Shown here one piece after another: positions 11,654 through 13,159 of a stretch of DNA of 13,159 bases. The notes under the pieces were generated by a model, which did no database searches, was not told the DNA's origin, and saw only the letters and a program-made list of their open reading frames with translations. A program made the position numbers and the translations under genes. The stretch is from Desulfobacterales bacterium (lineage in GTDB: Bacteria > Desulfobacterota > Desulfobacteria > Desulfobacterales > RPRI01): NCBI GenBank assembly GCA_020052975.1, contig JAGVOC010000240.1, forward strand, positions 1 through 13,159, in the 5' to 3' direction. Every line of letters starts with the position of its first letter. The first letter of the stretch is position 1.

Positions 11654-12868
11654 TTAAGCTGTTCTCTGATATGGCAATACCTTCGCCCCTTCCTTCAGTC
11701 CGTCCAGATAGTCTGCCCATAACTGCATCATCTTCCGGCGTTCGGGAAGGTGCGCTGTCCTGTTGTAGGCTCGTCCGTTCGGATCTCTGACAGCATGGGC
11801 AAGCTGATGTTCAATATAATCCGGTCTTACATGGAGGACTTCATCGAGGATTGTTCTGGCCATTGCCCGAAAGCCGTGGCCTGACATCTCATCTTTCTCG
11901 AAGCCCATTCGGCGTAGTGCCGCAAGAATAGCGTTATTGGACATTGGTCTTGAAAAGGATCTGGCGGACGGGAACACATACTTGCTTTTGCCGGTCAGTT
12001 TCGAAAGTTCCTGCAATATGCCTATTGCCTGTCGTGACAGTGGAACCAGATGGGGTTCTTTCAGCTTCATCTTGGCAGCCGGAATATTCCATTCCGCATT
12101 CTCAAAATCTATCTCAGACCATTCGGCATGGCATAGTTCACCTGGGCGGACAAAGACCAAAGGAGCAAGGCGCAGAGCACATTGAACGACAAAGCCGCCC
12201 TGATAGCCATCAATTGCTCTGAGCAGGCCTCCGACTTTAGCCGGATCGGTAATAGCGGCAAGATGTTTCTCTTTTGCTGCCGGTAGTGCGCCGCGTAAAT
12301 CGGCTGCCGTGTCACGTTCAGCCCGACCGGTTGCAACGGCATATCTGAATATCTGGCCGCAAATAGTTCTTACTCTGTGAGCGGTTTCAACTGCGCCCCG
12401 TGATTCTACGCGACGCAACACTGTCAGAAGTTCAGGCGCTTTTATTGTAGCTATAGGATGTGTTCCAATGTAGGGAAATACATTCCTTTCGAGGCTTCTC
12501 ATAATTTTAAGCGCGTGTCCTGTTGAGGCTTTGGCGGTAAATTTCCCGTGCCACTCACGGGCGATCACCTCGAAGGTTTCTGTCTCCGATGTTTCTGCCT
12601 GTTTCTGTGCCTTGCGAACAGCTCCAGGATCAATATCATGAGCTAACTGTGACCGGGCTTCATCACGTCTCTTCCTTGCATCAAAAAGGCTTATTTCCGG
12701 GTATTTCCCGAGAGCAAGAAGTTTATGCTTACCATCAAACCGATATTTAAAGCGCCATAATTTACCGCCCTTTTCTGTGACGTGCAGATAAAGGCCGTTA
12801 CTATCTGAAATCTTGTAAAATTTCTCTTTCGGCTTTGCGTTACGGATTTTCATTTCATTCAGTGGCAT
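11654..12868 (-). CDS. int: P4-type tyrosine integrase with arm-binding domain
   Basis: This is a full-length 404-aa integrase. The N-terminal arm-DNA-binding domain (DUF4102 type, about 1-90) shows the usual SDSNGLYLHVTEKGGKLWRFKY and LGKYPEISLFDARK. A core-binding domain follows (about 100-190). The catalytic domain has R241 (FVRPGELCHAEW), a lysine around 266-270, H331 and R334 (GHGFRAMART), H358 (QLAHAV) and the nucleophile Y368 (AYNRT). It should integrate and, with a directionality factor, excise the island at the 3' end of tRNA-Ala. GAGGTG precedes the ATG. The gene starts about 190 bp from the tRNA and reads away from it. Three arm-type 9-mers lie in its promoter, so self-repression by bound integrase is likely. 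Confidence 0.95.
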   Translation of the reverse strand: MPLNEMKIRNAKPKEKFYKISDSNGLYLHVTEKGGKLWRFKYRFDGKHKLLALGKYPEISLFDARKRRDEARSQLAHDIDPGAVRKAQKQAETSETETFEVIAREWHGKFTAKASTGHALKIMRSLERNVFPYIGTHPIATIKAPELLTVLRRVESRGAVETAHRVRTICGQIFRYAVATGRAERDTAADLRGALPAAKEKHLAAITDPAKVGGLLRAIDGYQGGFVVQCALRLAPLVFVRPGELCHAEWSEIDFENAEWNIPAAKMKLKEPHLVPLSRQAIGILQELSKLTGKSKYVFPSARSFSRPMSNNAILAALRRMGFEKDEMSGHGFRAMARTILDEVLHVRPDYIEHQLAHAVRDPNGRAYNRTAHLPERRKMMQLWADYLDGLKEGAKVLPYQRTA

Positions 12869-12900
12869 AAATCACCTCATTTAAGATAATTTACCGTTTT

Positions 12901-12950
12901 TGGGGGTATCCGATTTTTAGCTGGGGGTATTTTTGTTAAATATACCCCCA
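12901..12950. promoter_or_regulatory. Three integrase arm-type sites in int promoter
   Basis: TGGGGGTAT occurs at 12901-12909 and 12922-12930, and inverted as ATACCCCCA at 12942-12950. These match the pair at the left end of the island. The minus strand has TATATT near the inverted copy, a possible -10 for the integrase gene. Placement within the promoter fits both recombination and autoregulation. Confidence 0.7.
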
Positions 12951-13002
12951 AATTTGCCGGATTTTGATGAACTTTATAACACGTCTTTGGACTTAAGGCA
13001 AG

Positions 13003-13030
13003 AAAAAACCCGCTATTTCTAACGGGTTTT
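13003..13030 (-). terminator. tRNA-Ala terminator (island-borne)
   Basis: On the minus strand AAAACCCG and CGGGTTTT form an 8-bp stem with a 10-base loop, followed by further T to make a T6 run. It lies 31 bp past the tRNA 3' end and would end tRNA transcription before the integrase gene. By the inferred boundary it lies inside the island. Confidence 0.75.
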
Positions 13031-13061
13031 GCACTTCTTTGGATTGTATTGGATTAGGTCT

Positions 13062-13137
13062 TGGTGGAGCTGAGGGGGATCGAACCCCTGGCCTCATGAC
13101 TGCCAGTCATGCGCTCTCCCAGCTGAGCTACAGCCCC
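13062..13137 (-). tRNA. tRNA-Ala (anticodon GGC)
   Basis: The 76-nt cloverleaf is complete. Acceptor GGGGCTG pairs with CAGCTCC and includes the G3-U70 wobble that marks alanine tRNAs. The D arm is GCTC/GAGC, the anticodon stem CATGA/TCATG has loop CTGGCAG (anticodon GGC at 13104-13102), and the T arm AGGGG-TTCGATC-CCCCT follows. The discriminator is A and CCA is encoded. Its 3' end serves as the island attachment site, and the inserted DNA keeps the gene intact. Confidence 0.97.
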
Positions 13138-13159
13138 GATTTGTATCCGGCCAAGTAAC

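Larger units (their letters stand above)
6147..13075. mobile_element. 6.9-kb integrative, satellite-like island at tRNA-Ala
   Basis: The island is bounded by an intact tRNA-Ala 3' end on the right (13061-13075) and a one-gap match to it on the left (6147-6160) in the same orientation. Copies of the 9-mer ATACCCCCA/TGGGGGTAT occur just inside both ends. Contents: a P4-type integrase, an AlpA-like regulator, a winged-helix protein, a Cys-module protein, a terminase-small-like HTH protein, an XRE repressor and three membrane/lipoprotein cargo genes. No capsid, portal, large terminase, relaxase or type IV secretion gene is present. This suggests a phage satellite or minimal genomic island that moves with help from another element. 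The right boundary and integrase are firm; the left boundary is inferred. Confidence 0.65.

Overview
The window looks like chromosomal DNA from an anaerobic Desulfobacterota-type (deltaproteobacterial) genome of moderate GC. This rests on gene families, not a database match: a sigma-54-dependent response regulator, a C_GCAxxG_C_C redox protein, a PilZ protein, and dispersed non-coding repeats. The taxonomic call is an inference. 

Left half (1-6146), host-type chromosome. A perfect 40-bp palindrome and a copy of a dispersed ~40-bp repeat precede a two-component pair: an NtrC-type regulator (142-1539, +) and a membrane histidine kinase (1467-3011, -) that converge and overlap by 73 bp. Next come two tandemly duplicated small exported proteins on the minus strand, with a promoter before them and a hairpin after them. 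An ~880-bp gene-free stretch follows; it holds a repeat-bounded non-coding element, a second inverted copy of the ~40-bp repeat and a degenerate repeat leader running up to a TTG-started PilZ gene. Then come the C_GCAxxG_C_C gene, a small uncharacterised ORF and a bidirectional hairpin terminator. 

Right half (about 6147-13075), a compact 6.9-kb integrated element beside tRNA-Ala(GGC). Its right end is the 3' end of the tRNA gene (13062-13137, -). Its left end carries a decayed, directly repeated copy of that tRNA end (6147-6160). Five copies of the 9-mer TGGGGGTAT/ATACCCCCA lie only near the two ends (two at left, three in front of the integrase gene), as expected for integrase arm-binding sites. 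The element encodes a P4-type tyrosine integrase, an unknown 205-aa basic protein, an AlpA-like regulator, a winged-helix protein that may be a replication initiator, a 49-aa ORF joined by a 4-base overlap to a double Cys-module protein that seems to start at AUA, a broken excisionase-like fragment, a terminase-small-subunit-like HTH protein overlapping an 86-aa coiled-coil protein, three plus-strand membrane/lipoprotein cargo genes, and an XRE repressor facing the left end. No capsid, portal, large terminase or conjugation gene is present. The layout therefore resembles a phage-satellite-like or otherwise minimal integrative island, not a complete prophage. 

The best candidates for something undescribed are this miniature island as a unit, its AUA-started Cys-rich gene in a 4-base stop/start overlap, its membrane/lipoprotein cargo trio, and the apparent replacement of the tRNA terminator on integration.
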